Positions 26,367-36,246 are shown, counted from the stretch's first letter. The stretch: DNA of 64,000 nt from Cobetia sp. cqz5-12 (GCF_016495405.1 NZ_CP044522.1:620001-684000), one strand, 5' to 3'. Translations and numbers: made by a program. The notes: generated by a model not told the origin, from the sequence alone.

Positions 26367-28142
26367 ATGACGCCAAGCGATACAACAACAAACCGCACGT
26401 CACGCGACGCCTCTGCTGAATCTGCCGCTGCATCTGTCGCTACATCTGCCGAACCTGCGAATTCACACCCCATGCAACCTGCTGCCAGTCAGACGTTGAG
26501 CGATTATCTGGCTGCCTTCGATATCCAGGCCCTGCGCGATGAATTGTTCACCACGCCGCTCGACGCTAGCGGCGAGGGTGAGCTCGGCAATGCCTATGAG
26601 GCGTGTGTCGGGCGTCATCTGCGCGTCGGGCAGGGCGAACGTATCGCGCTGGTCCATGAAGACGAACAGGGCCGGGTGCGTGAGCTAAGTTACGCACAGC
26701 TCGACGAGCAGAGCGCGCGGATGGCGGCTGCCTTGAAGGCACAGGGCGTGATGGCGGGGCAGCGGGTCGCCTGCATGCTGTCGCGTACGCCGGAGCTTCT
26801 GATCGCGCTGGCCGCGACCTGGCGGCTGGGCGCCGTCTATCAGCCGCTGTTCACCGCCTTCGGTACCGATGCGCTCGACTATCGCCTGTCGCGCGCCGAG
26901 ACGCAGATCGTGATCACCGAGACGAGCCAGCGCAGCAAGTTCACTGAGCTTGCCCGCCATCCCGTGATCATCTGCGTGCGCGGTGAGGGAGACGCACTGG
27001 AGGCGGGTGATCTCGACTGGCAGACATTGATGCAGAGCGAGCCACTGACCGAGCCGCCAGTGCTGCTGCCAGCGGAGGCGCCTTTCCTGCAGATGTTCAC
27101 TTCCGGCACGGTCGGCAAGCCCAAGGGCGTGGCGGTGGCGCTGAATGCGCTGCCCGCCTTCTGGCTCTATCAACGCCTGGCGGTGGACCTGCGCCCCGGC
27201 GAGCGCTTCTGGAACATGGCCGACCCCGGCTGGGCCTACGGGCTCTATTACGCCATCACCGGCCCGCTGTTGCTGGGTGCCACCACCTACTTCATGCAGG
27301 CGCCGTTCAGTGCAGAAGGCGGGCTGGCGTTCATGGAGCGTCACCGCATCGACAATTTCGCGGCCGCGCCCACGGCCTATCGCATGCTCAAGGCCTCCGG
27401 GCTCGGTGAAGGTGCCTTCGAGCGCCTGAACCTGCGGGTCGCAAGCTCCGCCGGTGAGCCCCTCAACACCGAGGTGGTGGGCTGGGTCGCACGGGAGCTG
27501 GGCTGTGCTGTGATGGACCATTACGGCCAGACCGAGACCGGCATGACCTGCTGCAATCATCACGCGCTGGCCCATGAGGTCGTGGTCGGCAGTGTCGGCT
27601 TCCCGCTGCCCGGCTATCGGCTGGCCGTGCTCGACGCCGAGTATCGTGAGCTGCCGCCGGGCGAGCCGGGTGTGCTGGCGGTGGATATCGCCCGCTCTCC
27701 CGCACACTTCTTCGCCGGCTACACCTGGCAGGAGAAGCAGCCCTGCGTCGAAGGCTATTACCTGACCGGAGACGTGGTGGTGGCAGAGCCCGATGGCCGC
27801 TTCACCTTTGCCGGGCGTGACGACGACATCATCACCACTGCGGGCTATCGCGTCGGCCCGGCGGATGTCGAGAACGCTGTGCTGGTACATCCGGCGGTGG
27901 CGGAATCGGCGGCGGTCGGCAAGCCGGATGCGCTGCGCGGCGAGATCATCAAGGCCTATGTAGTGCTGCGCGATGGCCATGTCGGCAGTGACGAGCTGGC
28001 GGAGGAAATTCGCGCCAGCGTGCGCCAGCGTCTCTCGGCGCACAGCTATCCGCGCGAGATCGACTTCGTCGACAGCCTGCCCAAGACGCCATCGGGCAAG
28101 ATCCAGCGTTTCCTGCTGCGGGCACAGGCGCGCGAGAGCTGA
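26367..28142 (+). CDS. AMP-dependent acyl-CoA synthetase (acetyl/medium-chain type)
   Basis: 591-residue adenylate-forming ligase making an acyl-CoA from a short or medium acid. P-loop FTSGTVGKPKGVAV near residue 248, WAYGLYYAITGPLLLG, YGQTETGM, the hinge GRFTFAGRDDDIITTAGYRVGP and the catalytic lysine loop LPKTPSGKIQRFLLRA are all intact. Overall it resembles acetyl-CoA synthetase-like proteins rather than FadD. The first ~50 residues are a low-complexity T/S/A-rich extension, so ATG 26472 (MQPAASQTLSDYL) could be the real start. It is probably cotranscribed with the downstream SDR gene (84-base gap). The substrate is unknown. Confidence 0.88.
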   Translation: MTPSDTTTNRTSRDASAESAAASVATSAEPANSHPMQPAASQTLSDYLAAFDIQALRDELFTTPLDASGEGELGNAYEACVGRHLRVGQGERIALVHEDEQGRVRELSYAQLDEQSARMAAALKAQGVMAGQRVACMLSRTPELLIALAATWRLGAVYQPLFTAFGTDALDYRLSRAETQIVITETSQRSKFTELARHPVIICVRGEGDALEAGDLDWQTLMQSEPLTEPPVLLPAEAPFLQMFTSGTVGKPKGVAVALNALPAFWLYQRLAVDLRPGERFWNMADPGWAYGLYYAITGPLLLGATTYFMQAPFSAEGGLAFMERHRIDNFAAAPTAYRMLKASGLGEGAFERLNLRVASSAGEPLNTEVVGWVARELGCAVMDHYGQTETGMTCCNHHALAHEVVVGSVGFPLPGYRLAVLDAEYRELPPGEPGVLAVDIARSPAHFFAGYTWQEKQPCVEGYYLTGDVVVAEPDGRFTFAGRDDDIITTAGYRVGPADVENAVLVHPAVAESAAVGKPDALRGEIIKAYVVLRDGHVGSDELAEEIRASVRQRLSAHSYPREIDFVDSLPKTPSGKIQRFLLRAQARES

Positions 28143-28226
28143 GCGCAAGGACACACGCGCTGCTGGCAGGTAAGGCTGCGTATCCGGCAGGCAAGGCCTG
28201 TCGCTACCTTTCTGGAGACTCGTTTC

Positions 28227-28991
28227 ATGAAGATCGCCGACCACTGCTTTCTGATCACCGGCGCAGCATCCGGCCTCGGGGCCGCCACGGCCTCACGTAT
28301 CGTCGCGGCCGGCGGCCAGGTGGTGCTGGCGGACCTTGCCGAGGCCGCACGTGAACAGGCCGATGCGCTGGGGGAGGCGGCACGCTTCTGTCATTGCGAC
28401 ATCACCGACAGCGCCAGTGTCGAGGCCGCTCTGGATGTCGCGGAGCAGACCTTCGGTGCCATTCATGGGGTGATCCACTGTGCCGGCGTGGTGAGCGTCG
28501 CCAAGCTGGTGGACCGTGACGGCGAGCCTGCTCCGCTGGAGGGATTCGATAAGACGCTGGCGATCAATCTGAGCGGCACCTTCAACGTGGCGCGCCTGAC
28601 GGCGGCACGCATGGCGCGTAATGCTGCCGAGGGCGAGGACGGTGAGCGGGGCATCATTCTCAATACCGCCTCGGTCGCGGCCTTCGATGGCCAGGTGGGG
28701 CAATGTGCCTATAGCGCCTCCAAGGCCGGGGTCGCCGGCATGACGCTGCCGATGGCGCGCGAGCTGGCGCGCCATGGCATTCGCGTGATGGCGATTGCGC
28801 CCGGCGTGTTCGAGACACCGATGATGGCCGGCATCCCGGAGCCGGCTCGCGAAGCGCTGTGCGAGGCGGTGCCGTTTCCCAAGCGTCTGGGCAAGCCCGA
28901 TGAGTTCGCGCGTCTGGCCGAGCACATCATTACCAACAGCATGCTCAACGGGGAGGTGATCCGCCTCGATGGCAGCATCCGCATGGCCTGA
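28227..28991 (+). CDS. SDR-family 3-hydroxyacyl-CoA dehydrogenase
   Basis: Short-chain dehydrogenase of 254 residues, resembling type II 3-hydroxyacyl-CoA / 2-methyl-3-hydroxybutyryl-CoA dehydrogenases (HSD17B10-like). The NAD-binding GAASGLGAA loop and Asp in VVLADLAE favour NAD. HCAGVVS, catalytic Ser in LNTASVAAFDGQVGQ, and Tyr-x-x-x-Lys in CAYSASKAG are present, as is APGVFETPMM. It lies between an acyl-CoA synthetase and an acyl-CoA dehydrogenase, which fits a beta-oxidation-type or isoleucine-degradation step producing a 3-ketoacyl-CoA. The substrate is inferred from context. Confidence 0.9.
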   Translation: MKIADHCFLITGAASGLGAATASRIVAAGGQVVLADLAEAAREQADALGEAARFCHCDITDSASVEAALDVAEQTFGAIHGVIHCAGVVSVAKLVDRDGEPAPLEGFDKTLAINLSGTFNVARLTAARMARNAAEGEDGERGIILNTASVAAFDGQVGQCAYSASKAGVAGMTLPMARELARHGIRVMAIAPGVFETPMMAGIPEPAREALCEAVPFPKRLGKPDEFARLAEHIITNSMLNGEVIRLDGSIRMA

Positions 28992-29091
28992 GGCTGGCAG
29001 GCAAGGCCTTAGCCGTCTGGACCGTGCTCTCTTCAAGGGAGCACGGTGCACAAGGAATCTTGCAGGACAGGTTATCTCTGGGGGAGATATT

Positions 29092-29121
29092 GCTCGATCG
29101 CGGCTGCGGTCGGGCTTTTTT
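29092..29121 (+). terminator. Rho-independent terminator after SDR gene
   Basis: Ten-base-pair stem (29092-29101 with 29106-29115, two G-U pairs), GGCT loop, then TTTTTT. A second hairpin (ACCGTGCTC / GAGCACGGT, 29021-29047) precedes it without a T-run. Together they close the synthetase-SDR unit. Confidence 0.75.
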
Positions 29122-29178
29122 GTGTCTGTCTCTTGTGTCCTTTTTTGTTTCTGCCATGCGCGCGGGGCGGTATGTATA

Positions 29179-29241
29179 CAGGGCTTGCCATTGTCGGGGC
29201 AGGGCTTGCCACTGATGAGACCGCGCCTGCCACCAATGTCG
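29179..29241. repeat. Three-unit degenerate 21-bp tandem repeat
   Basis: Units begin at 29179, 29200 and 29221. The first two share CAGGGCTTGCCA; the third has diverged (CGCGCCTGCCACCA). It is non-coding, in the 462-base gap between the SDR and acyl-CoA dehydrogenase genes, upstream of the PsrA-like box. Confidence 0.65.
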
Positions 29242-29294
29242 CAGGCCAGAAATCAAACGACCGCTTGACGGTATGGCGAAGGAGGCGTTAATTT

Positions 29295-29308
29295 CAAACA
29301 CATGTTTG
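29295..29308. promoter_or_regulatory. PsrA/FadR-type fatty acid operator
   Basis: CAAACACATGTTTG matches the PsrA pattern (C/G)AAAC-N4-GTTT(G/C), 146 bases before the acyl-CoA dehydrogenase. It implies repression relieved by long-chain fatty acids. Confidence 0.65.
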
Positions 29309-29453
29309 ATAGTGTTGCGTCAGACCTGTTCGCCGCCAGCGACTCGCTTCTTCATTGCTCGAGTGAGTGTTGCGCCGCCTGACAAGCGTCTTGCCGCTAC
29401 CTGTCATTGTTAAGGTCAGCGCCGCCGCGTCGCGACGGCTCAAGGAGTAAAGC

Positions 29454-31265
29454 ATGCCGGACTATCAGGCGCCGTTGCGCGACATCCGCTTCGTGATGAA
29501 TGAGCTGCTCGACTATCCCGCGCACTATGCCAGCCTGCCGGGTGGCGATGAGGCCAGCGACGATATCGTGACCGCCATCCTGGAGGAGGGCGCACGCTTC
29601 GCGCACGAGGTGCTGACGCCGCTGAACCAGTCGGGCGACCGCGAGGGCTGTACCTTCGAGGGCGGCGAGGTCAAGGCGCCGAGCGGTTTCAAGGCTGCCT
29701 ATCAACAGTATGTCGAGGGCGGCTGGCCGAGTCTGGCTGCCTCACCGGAACATGGCGGCCAGGGGCTGCCGCCGTCACTGGCGATGGTGCTCTCGGAAAT
29801 GGTCGCCTCCGCCAACCTGTCATGGGGCATGTATCCGGGCCTCTCGCATGGCGCGATGAATGCGCTTGAGCATCACGGTAGCGAGGTGCTCAAGCAGACC
29901 TATCTGACCAAGCTGGTCGAAGGCAGCTGGACCGGCACCATGTGTCTGACCGAGCCGCATTGCGGCACGGATCTGGGGCTGATCAAGACCCGCGCCGTAC
30001 CGCTGGATGACAGCGATGGTAGCAAGGGATATGCCATCAGCGGCACCAAGATCTTCATCTCGGCCGGTGAGCACGATCTTTCCGAGAACATCGTGCACCT
30101 GGTGCTGGCCAAGCTGCCGGATGCCCCGGAAGGTTCGCGTGGCATCTCGCTGTTCGTGGTGCCCAAGTTCCTGCCGGACGCCAATGGCGAAGCCGGTGAG
30201 CGCAACGGCGTCAGCTGTGGCTCCATCGAGCACAAGATGGGCATTCACGGTAACGCGACATGCGTGATGAACTTCGACTCCGCCACAGGTTTCCTGGTCG
30301 GCCCGCCGCACAAGGGGCTGGCCTGCATGTTCACCATGATGAATGCCGCGCGTCTCGGCGTGGGCATCCAGGGTGTGGCGCTGGCCGAGGTCAGCTTCCA
30401 GAATGCGCTGAGCTATGCGCGTGTCCGTCTGCAGATGCGTGCCCTGTCTGGCGCCAAGGCACCGGAGAAGGCGGCTGACCCGATCATCGTGCATCCGGAC
30501 GTGCGCCGCATGCTGCTGACCCAGAAGGCCATCGCCGAGGGCGGGCGCATGCTGGTGATGTACGCCGCTCAGTTCAATGACATCGTCGAGAACGCTCCGG
30601 ACAGCGAAGACAAGGCGCGTGCCGATACCTTGCTCGGCCTGCTGACGCCCATCGTCAAGGCCTTCCTGACCGAGACCGGCTTCGAGGCGACCAACCACGG
30701 CGTGCAGGTCTACGGCGGTCACGGCTTCATTCAGGAATGGGGCATGGAGCAGTTCGTGCGCGATGCGCGTATCACTCTGCTCTATGAAGGCACCACCGGT
30801 ATCCAGGCGCTGGATCTGCTGGGCCGCAAGATCCTGATGAGCCAGGGCGAATCGCTCAAGATCTTCACCAAGGAGATCCACAAGTTCTGCCAGGCCAGCG
30901 AAGGCAGTGAGTTTGCCAATCCGCTCGCCGAGCTCAACCGCGAATGGGGTGAGCTGACCATGGCGGTGGGCATGGGCGCGATGCAGGACCGCGAAGCCGT
31001 CGGCGCGGCCAGTGTCGATTATCTGATGTATGCCGGTTACGTCACGCTGGGCTACCTGTGGGCGCGTGCCGGTGAGACGGCCAGGGCCGCGCTGGCGGCT
31101 GGCGAAGGGGATGCTGCCTTCTATCAGGCCAAGCTGGATACCGCGCGCTTCTACTTCCAGCGCATCCTGCCCCGCACGCAAGGCCACGCCGCGATGATTC
31201 GCGCCGGTGGCGAGACGCTGATGGCGCCGACGGTGGAAGGCTTCGGCAGCGGCTTCGAGATCTGA
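29454..31265 (+). CDS. Acyl-CoA dehydrogenase (~600-residue type with extra N- and C-terminal domains)
   Basis: FAD flavoenzyme oxidising acyl-CoA to enoyl-CoA in beta-oxidation, 603 residues. The N-terminus MPDYQAPLRDIRFVMNELLD is the AcylCoA_DH_N domain typical of the long pseudomonad-type enzymes. The central domain has MCLTEPHCGTDLGLIKT and MGIHGNATCVMNF; QVYGGHGFIQEWGMEQFVRD and LLYEGTTGIQALDLLGRKI carry the flavin contacts and the probable catalytic Glu. A C-terminal ~120-residue domain completes it. It is not the 800-residue FadE of enterics. The ATG is preceded by AAGGAG. The upstream CAAAC-GTTTG box and downstream terminator suggest a single-gene, fatty-acid-induced unit. Confidence 0.93.
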   Translation: MPDYQAPLRDIRFVMNELLDYPAHYASLPGGDEASDDIVTAILEEGARFAHEVLTPLNQSGDREGCTFEGGEVKAPSGFKAAYQQYVEGGWPSLAASPEHGGQGLPPSLAMVLSEMVASANLSWGMYPGLSHGAMNALEHHGSEVLKQTYLTKLVEGSWTGTMCLTEPHCGTDLGLIKTRAVPLDDSDGSKGYAISGTKIFISAGEHDLSENIVHLVLAKLPDAPEGSRGISLFVVPKFLPDANGEAGERNGVSCGSIEHKMGIHGNATCVMNFDSATGFLVGPPHKGLACMFTMMNAARLGVGIQGVALAEVSFQNALSYARVRLQMRALSGAKAPEKAADPIIVHPDVRRMLLTQKAIAEGGRMLVMYAAQFNDIVENAPDSEDKARADTLLGLLTPIVKAFLTETGFEATNHGVQVYGGHGFIQEWGMEQFVRDARITLLYEGTTGIQALDLLGRKILMSQGESLKIFTKEIHKFCQASEGSEFANPLAELNREWGELTMAVGMGAMQDREAVGAASVDYLMYAGYVTLGYLWARAGETARAALAAGEGDAAFYQAKLDTARFYFQRILPRTQGHAAMIRAGGETLMAPTVEGFGSGFEI

Positions 31266-31584
31266 TGACGGCGTCAAGCCTGACAGCAACTTGAAGACTC
31301 AGCAGCTCGATGTATCGGCAACAGTCGTGTCTTATGCCTCCAGTCAGTGCGCTCTGACTCGGTACCCTTGGGGAGACTTCGGTCTCCCCATTTTTTGTGC
31401 GTCTTGAGGGAGGCGCGGGTTTTCCCCGACACGAGCAATCAATCTCGTTTCAGTCTTGGCTTGTGACAGGCATGCGCCCAAGATAGGCGCATCGAAGTCT
31501 GTCCCGATGAATTCGCGGGGCAGCGACGCGCATGTACTAATGGCAAGTACTGATGGCAAGCACTGACAGGATAGGTGGCGCAGG
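31266..31584. other. Intergenic region acyl-CoA dehydrogenase to AI-2E permease
   Basis: 319 bases holding the terminator at 31369-31396 and then the presumed promoter of the permease. Nothing else was recognised. Confidence 0.5.
31369..31396 (+). terminator. UUCG-loop terminator after acyl-CoA dehydrogenase
   Basis: Nine-base-pair stem TGGGGAGAC / GTCTCCCCA with a TTCG tetraloop followed by TTTTTT, a textbook intrinsic terminator. Confidence 0.93.
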
Positions 31585-32868
31585 ATGCACGCGAACGACA
31601 CGCCTGAGGAAAGATCGCGACACGAGGAAGCGCTGCCCGAAGCGCAGATGGCTGATGCGCAAGTGCCTGACGATAGCGTTGGCGAGCCACGCAGCGTCAG
31701 TGAGGGGACTTCCATCGAGGAGGCCGTGACACGCATGCAGGTGCCACGCGACGAGCGTCAGCAGGAGGCACTCGAACGCTCCGGACGTTCTCGCCACGCG
31801 CCCCGCGTGCGTCGCGCGCTGGAGATTCACCCCTTGCTGGTCGGCATGGCCGCAGTGGTCATCATCATCGGCGGCCTCAAGCTGGCGGCGGACCTGGTGG
31901 TCCCGCTGCTGCTGGCGGTGTTCGTCGCTGCGGTCTGCGACGCGCCGGTACGTTGGCTGGCACGTCATGGCATCGGGCAACGCTTCGGGGTGCCGATCGT
32001 CATCCTGACGGTGTGCGTGCTGTTCTCGTCGCTGACGGCGCTGCTGGTCTCGCGCTTCACCCTTTTCAGCGATGAGATGCCCAAGCTTGAGGAGAGCCTG
32101 CGCGAACAGTATCAGAGCATGCTGGAATGGCTGGCGGACAGTGGTGTATCCATCGCGCCGGCCCGTTTCAGCGAGCTGGTCGACCCGGCCTCGTTGACCC
32201 AGTGGGTGCCGAACCTGCTGACCGGGCTGGGGGGGCTTTTGTCCTCTAGTGTCATCATCGTGCTGACGGCCACCTTCCTGCTCTATGAGGCATTGTCACT
32301 GCGCGACAAGCTGGTCAGCACGCTGCGCAGCCCGCATGTCAGTCTGCGCCGCTTCACGCTGTTCTCGCTGACGCTGCGCCGCTATCTGGCGGTCAAGACC
32401 TTGATCAGCCTCGTGACCGGGGGACTGGTCGCGATCAGCTGTCTGGTGCTCGATGTGGAGTTCGCCTTCCTGTGGGCCACGCTGGCCTTTTGCCTCAACT
32501 ACATCCCCAACATCGGCTCGGCGCTGGCCGCGGTGCCTGCGGTGTTGCTGACGCTGGTGATGCCGGAGGGTGGCGCGGTCAAGGCGCTGATGCTGGGCGG
32601 CTGTTATCTGGCGATCAACTTCATTCTCGGCAACTTGATCGAACCGCGCGTGATGGGGCGCACCCTGGGGCTGTCGACGCTGGCCGCCTTCCTGTCGCTG
32701 GTAGTGTGGGGCTGGGTGTTCGGGCCGGTGGGCATGCTGTTGTCGGTGCCGATCACCATGACGCTCAAGATCGCCTTCGACTCGCACCCGGGCACGCGCT
32801 GGGCGGCGCGTCTGCTGGGCCCCTCCGTGCGCCGGATCCGCCGTCGTCGACGCATGGCGGAGGAATGA
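31585..32868 (+). CDS. AI-2E family transporter (PerM/YdiK-like permease)
   Basis: 427-residue membrane protein. After a polar ~80-residue N-terminal extension rich in E, R and S come eight probable helices, starting LLVGMAAVVIIIGGLKLAADLVVPLLLAVFVA (quoted in part). The family signature blocks are FAFLWATLAFCLNYIPNIGS and GNLIEPRVMGRTLGLSTLAAFLSLVVWGW. Members are named for autoinducer-2 export or act as sodium-proton antiporters in halophiles, so the substrate is open. The long charged N-terminus is unusual, and translation could begin at an internal codon. A strong terminator follows. Confidence 0.88.
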   Translation: MHANDTPEERSRHEEALPEAQMADAQVPDDSVGEPRSVSEGTSIEEAVTRMQVPRDERQQEALERSGRSRHAPRVRRALEIHPLLVGMAAVVIIIGGLKLAADLVVPLLLAVFVAAVCDAPVRWLARHGIGQRFGVPIVILTVCVLFSSLTALLVSRFTLFSDEMPKLEESLREQYQSMLEWLADSGVSIAPARFSELVDPASLTQWVPNLLTGLGGLLSSSVIIVLTATFLLYEALSLRDKLVSTLRSPHVSLRRFTLFSLTLRRYLAVKTLISLVTGGLVAISCLVLDVEFAFLWATLAFCLNYIPNIGSALAAVPAVLLTLVMPEGGAVKALMLGGCYLAINFILGNLIEPRVMGRTLGLSTLAAFLSLVVWGWVFGPVGMLLSVPITMTLKIAFDSHPGTRWAARLLGPSVRRIRRRRRMAEE

Positions 32869-32908
32869 TCCGCGAGCCAGCTCTGCGAGCATGACCCGCT
32901 GCCTGAAT

Positions 32909-32949
32909 ACCAAAGGCCCCGTCACGCTGTGCGTGACGGGGCCTTTGGT
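32909..32949. terminator. Bidirectional terminator permease / trxA
   Basis: Nineteen-base-pair perfect stem with a TGT loop (arms 32909-32927 and 32931-32949, core AAAGGCCCCGTCACGC), between convergent genes. Confidence 0.9.
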
Positions 32950-33002
32950 TATCGAATCAGTGCGCAGTGACTGGCGGGGCAGTCACCTGTCAGCAAGTCG
33001 AT

Positions 33003-33326
33003 TCAGAGGTTCTGCTCGATGAACTGGCTCAGCTGACCCTTGGATTGGGCACCGACCAGAGAGGCGACCTTGGCGCCGGACTTGAACAGGATCACGGTCG
33101 GCACGCCACGCACGCCTTGCTCGGCAGCGATTTCCGGCGCGTCATCGACATTGACGTTGACGATCTTCAGGCCTTCGCCTTTCTCGTTGGCGACTTCTTC
33201 GACGACCGGCGCCATCATCTTGCACGGACCACACCACGGGGCCCAGAACTTCAGCAGGACCGGGGCTTCAGCGTTGAGAACTTCCTGTTCGAAGTTGGCG
33301 CCGGTGACATCGACGTGATTGGACAT
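33003..33326 (-). CDS. trxA: Thioredoxin
   Basis: Cytoplasmic thiol-disulfide reductant of 107 residues. The redox motif is WCGPC at residues 31-35 in FWAPWCGPCKMMAP, followed by VNVDDAPEIAAEQGVRGVPT with the cis-proline. Thioredoxin donates electrons to ribonucleotide reductase, methionine sulfoxide reductases and PAPS reductase; a CysH-like gene lies about 2.6 kb away. ATG 33326 is preceded by GGAG and gives the normal thioredoxin length; an upstream in-frame extension of 13 residues has no similarity. Confidence 0.97.
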   Translation of the reverse strand: MSNHVDVTGANFEQEVLNAEAPVLLKFWAPWCGPCKMMAPVVEEVANEKGEGLKIVNVNVDDAPEIAAEQGVRGVPTVILFKSGAKVASLVGAQSKGQLSQFIEQNL

Positions 33327-33503
33327 CTTGTTTCTCCAGGGGATTCGTTTCGCTGTCTGCGGCATTGCCGGACATGCAGGCTGCGTCCGATGGTAGCGCC
33401 ACTTTGCATCACTGACAAATGGGCATTGTCCATCGGCTCAATAGCACGGGGTTATGATCGCTAGTGTTTTTATAGCTGTTTTATTGGTTTGAGGGAATAG
33501 CAA

Positions 33504-33533
33504 CGGGGCAGGCAATGTGGATTGCCTGCCCCG
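33504..33533. terminator. Hairpin downstream of TauE/SafE gene
   Basis: Thirteen-base-pair perfect stem CGGGGCAGGCAAT / ATTGCCTGCCCCG with a GTGG loop, 44 bases past the minus-strand permease stop. Confidence 0.75.
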
Positions 33534-33576
33534 ACTTTGGTATTGCCTGTGCGAAGGATCCCGCAGCAAGGAGAGC

Positions 33577-34353
33577 TCAGAAGAAGGCGTAACGGATGCC
33601 CAGCCCCAGCAGCAGTGTCGTCAGCAGGCCCTGCAGCAGGCCGCCAGGCATGTGGCGTGTCAGGCGTGCGCCCAGGCTGATGGCGGGCAGTGAGCCGACC
33701 AGCAATGCGCCGAGCAACAGGAAGTCGACATTGCCCAGCCACAGATGGCCAAGGCCGGCGACCAGTGTCAGTGGCACGGCGTGGGCGATATCGGTGCCGA
33801 CGATGCGTGCGGTGCTCAGCAGCGGGAACAGCATGATCAGCACGGCAGCACCGAAGGCGCCGGCACCTACGGAGGACAGGGTGACGCATACGCCGAGCAC
33901 GATGCCTGACAGCACTGTCAGCGGTGCCGCGTGGCGTACGATGAAGCTTTCCGGGCTGATCAGCCCCAGCAGGCGCTTCTTGAACAGCAGCACGCCGGCG
34001 GTGAGGATCAACATCACGCCCAGCATGCCCTTGATCAGGCCTGCGTAGGCGGTGGGGTCAGTGAAGAAGGTATGCAGGACCGCAATCGTCAACAGCGCCG
34101 CCGGCAGCGAGCCGATGGCCAGGCGCCGAGCGATGGTCCAGTCCACATGGCCCTGGCGATGGTGCGCGAAGGCACCGCCCGCCTTGGTAATGGAGGCATA
34201 GAGCAGGTCGGTGCCCACGGCGATATGCGGCGGGAAGCCGAACATCAGCAGCAGGGGCGTCATCAGCGAGCCGCCGCCCACGCCAGTGACACCGACCGCG
34301 AAACCCACTCCGGCGCCTGCCAGCACGTATAGCAGCAGTTGTGTGACTTCCAT
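33577..34353 (-). CDS. TSUP family permease (TauE/SafE, probable sulfite/organosulfonate transporter)
   Basis: 258-residue membrane protein with about seven to eight helices. Family signatures: GAGVGFAVGVTGVGGGSLMTPLL at the N-terminus (quoted in part; the second glycine-rich repeat is GIVLGVCVTLSSVGAGAFGA) and AVGTDLLYASITKAGGAFAHH. Members export sulfite or sulfoacetate, or move other anions. It is divergent from cysB, with 176 bases between them, which supports a sulfur role. The direction of transport cannot be told. The minus-strand start at 34353 puts the first helix directly at the N-terminus, as usual. Confidence 0.88.
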   Translation of the reverse strand: MEVTQLLLYVLAGAGVGFAVGVTGVGGGSLMTPLLLMFGFPPHIAVGTDLLYASITKAGGAFAHHRQGHVDWTIARRLAIGSLPAALLTIAVLHTFFTDPTAYAGLIKGMLGVMLILTAGVLLFKKRLLGLISPESFIVRHAAPLTVLSGIVLGVCVTLSSVGAGAFGAAVLIMLFPLLSTARIVGTDIAHAVPLTLVAGLGHLWLGNVDFLLLGALLVGSLPAISLGARLTRHMPGGLLQGLLTTLLLGLGIRYAFF

Positions 34354-34405
34354 CCCTACCTACCCCCTTGTCAGGTTACTGTCGCCAATCTACTCTTGAG
34401 CGTAT

Positions 34406-34420
34406 ATTCCCGAAAGGAAT
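34406..34420. promoter_or_regulatory. Inverted repeat in permease/cysB divergent promoter region
   Basis: ATTCC-CGAAA-GGAAT, followed by AT-rich CATTATTCATGATTTTAT. It is in the right place for a CysB or autoregulatory site; no consensus match is claimed. Confidence 0.35.
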
Positions 34421-34523
34421 CATTATTCATGATTTTATCGCCCGATCATCTTAGCAAGGTGACCGGCCATGTCCGGGCCACTGTCACGCCGCTTCGCGTC
34501 GATGGTGCTTCTCAGGAGAGTGA

Positions 34524-35501
<978 letters not shown>

Positions 35502-35548
35502 GTGCCGGTGGACTGAGTGTCGCTCGCCTGATTTTCGTAGTGCAGATG

Positions 35549-35580
35549 AAAAAGCCCGCCTCCTGAGAGGCGGGCTTTTT
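35549..35580. terminator. Bidirectional terminator cysB / cysH-like
   Basis: Fourteen-base-pair stem (AAAAAGCCCGCCTC / GAGGCGGGCTTTTT) with a CTGA loop, T-run both ways. Confidence 0.92.
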
Positions 35581-35619
35581 GCTGGCTGCAGCTCGAGCGC
35601 ACAGCGTCAACCACAGGGC

Positions 35620-36246
35620 TCAGTGTGCCAGATGCAGGCCACACTCGCGGTTGTCTTCCGCCTTGGTCGGGTCGACGTAGTCGAACTCATTGGGCAGGTC
35701 GTGGGCGACCAGATACTCGTGCATCTGCTTGGACGACCAGTGGAGCACCGGTGCGACCTTGATCAGGCCATCGCCGTTCAGCGAGACCGGCTGCATGCCG
35801 GCACGGAAGGCGGTGTCACTGGCGCGCACGGCGGTGAACCACATCTCTGGATTCAGTTCACGCAGGGCACGCTCGAAGGGCTCGAGCTTCACTTCGCGGG
35901 TGAAGGCTTCGTGGCGCGGGTCGTCGATATGCGGCGTGGGGCCATCGACGGCTTCACGGTGCGCGCGGGTACGCTGCGGCAGATAGATGATGCGATTCAG
36001 GTTCAGCTTGCGTGTCACCTCATCGGCGAAGCGATAGGTGGCGTCGGTGTTGTAACCGTTGTCCATCCACACGATCGGGATGTCGGGACGGAAGCGCGTC
36101 ACCATGTGCAGGATCACCGCCTCGAAGGGACGGAAGTTGGTGGTGCAGATGGCGTGCTTGTCCAGCGACAGAGCCCAGCGGGTCAGGGCTTCCGGGTCGT
36201 TGCCGAATTCGGTATTGATGCGGGCGAGATCGAAGGTATCGGACAT
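35620..36246 (-). CDS. cysH: Short, divergent phosphoadenylyl-sulfate reductase (CysH-like)
   Basis: Expected to reduce PAPS to sulfite with thioredoxin. 208 residues, against 244 in E. coli CysH. Shared features: RPDIPIVWMDNGYNTDATYRF (RPDIPV-TDTGY-ETYRF in CysH), EPFERALRELNPEMWFTAVR (PM-RALKEL-WF-GLR) and the C-terminal catalytic Cys202 in RECGLH. Differences: the PAPS loop SSSFG is TTNFR here, and the long stretch between the YLVAHDLPNE helix and RECGLH (SVGDTHTT in E. coli) is missing. No extra Cys pairs for an APS-reductase iron-sulfur cluster are present. The start at 36246 has GGAG upstream. It is convergent with cysB. Confidence 0.8.
   Translation of the reverse strand: MSDTFDLARINTEFGNDPEALTRWALSLDKHAICTTNFRPFEAVILHMVTRFRPDIPIVWMDNGYNTDATYRFADEVTRKLNLNRIIYLPQRTRAHREAVDGPTPHIDDPRHEAFTREVKLEPFERALRELNPEMWFTAVRASDTAFRAGMQPVSLNGDGLIKVAPVLHWSSKQMHEYLVAHDLPNEFDYVDPTKAEDNRECGLHLAH

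Noticed and set aside
28945..29301. Minus-strand frame with a repeated WQAL-like peptide
   Set aside because: The repeat comes from the 21-bp tandem DNA repeat; no ribosome site or similarity.
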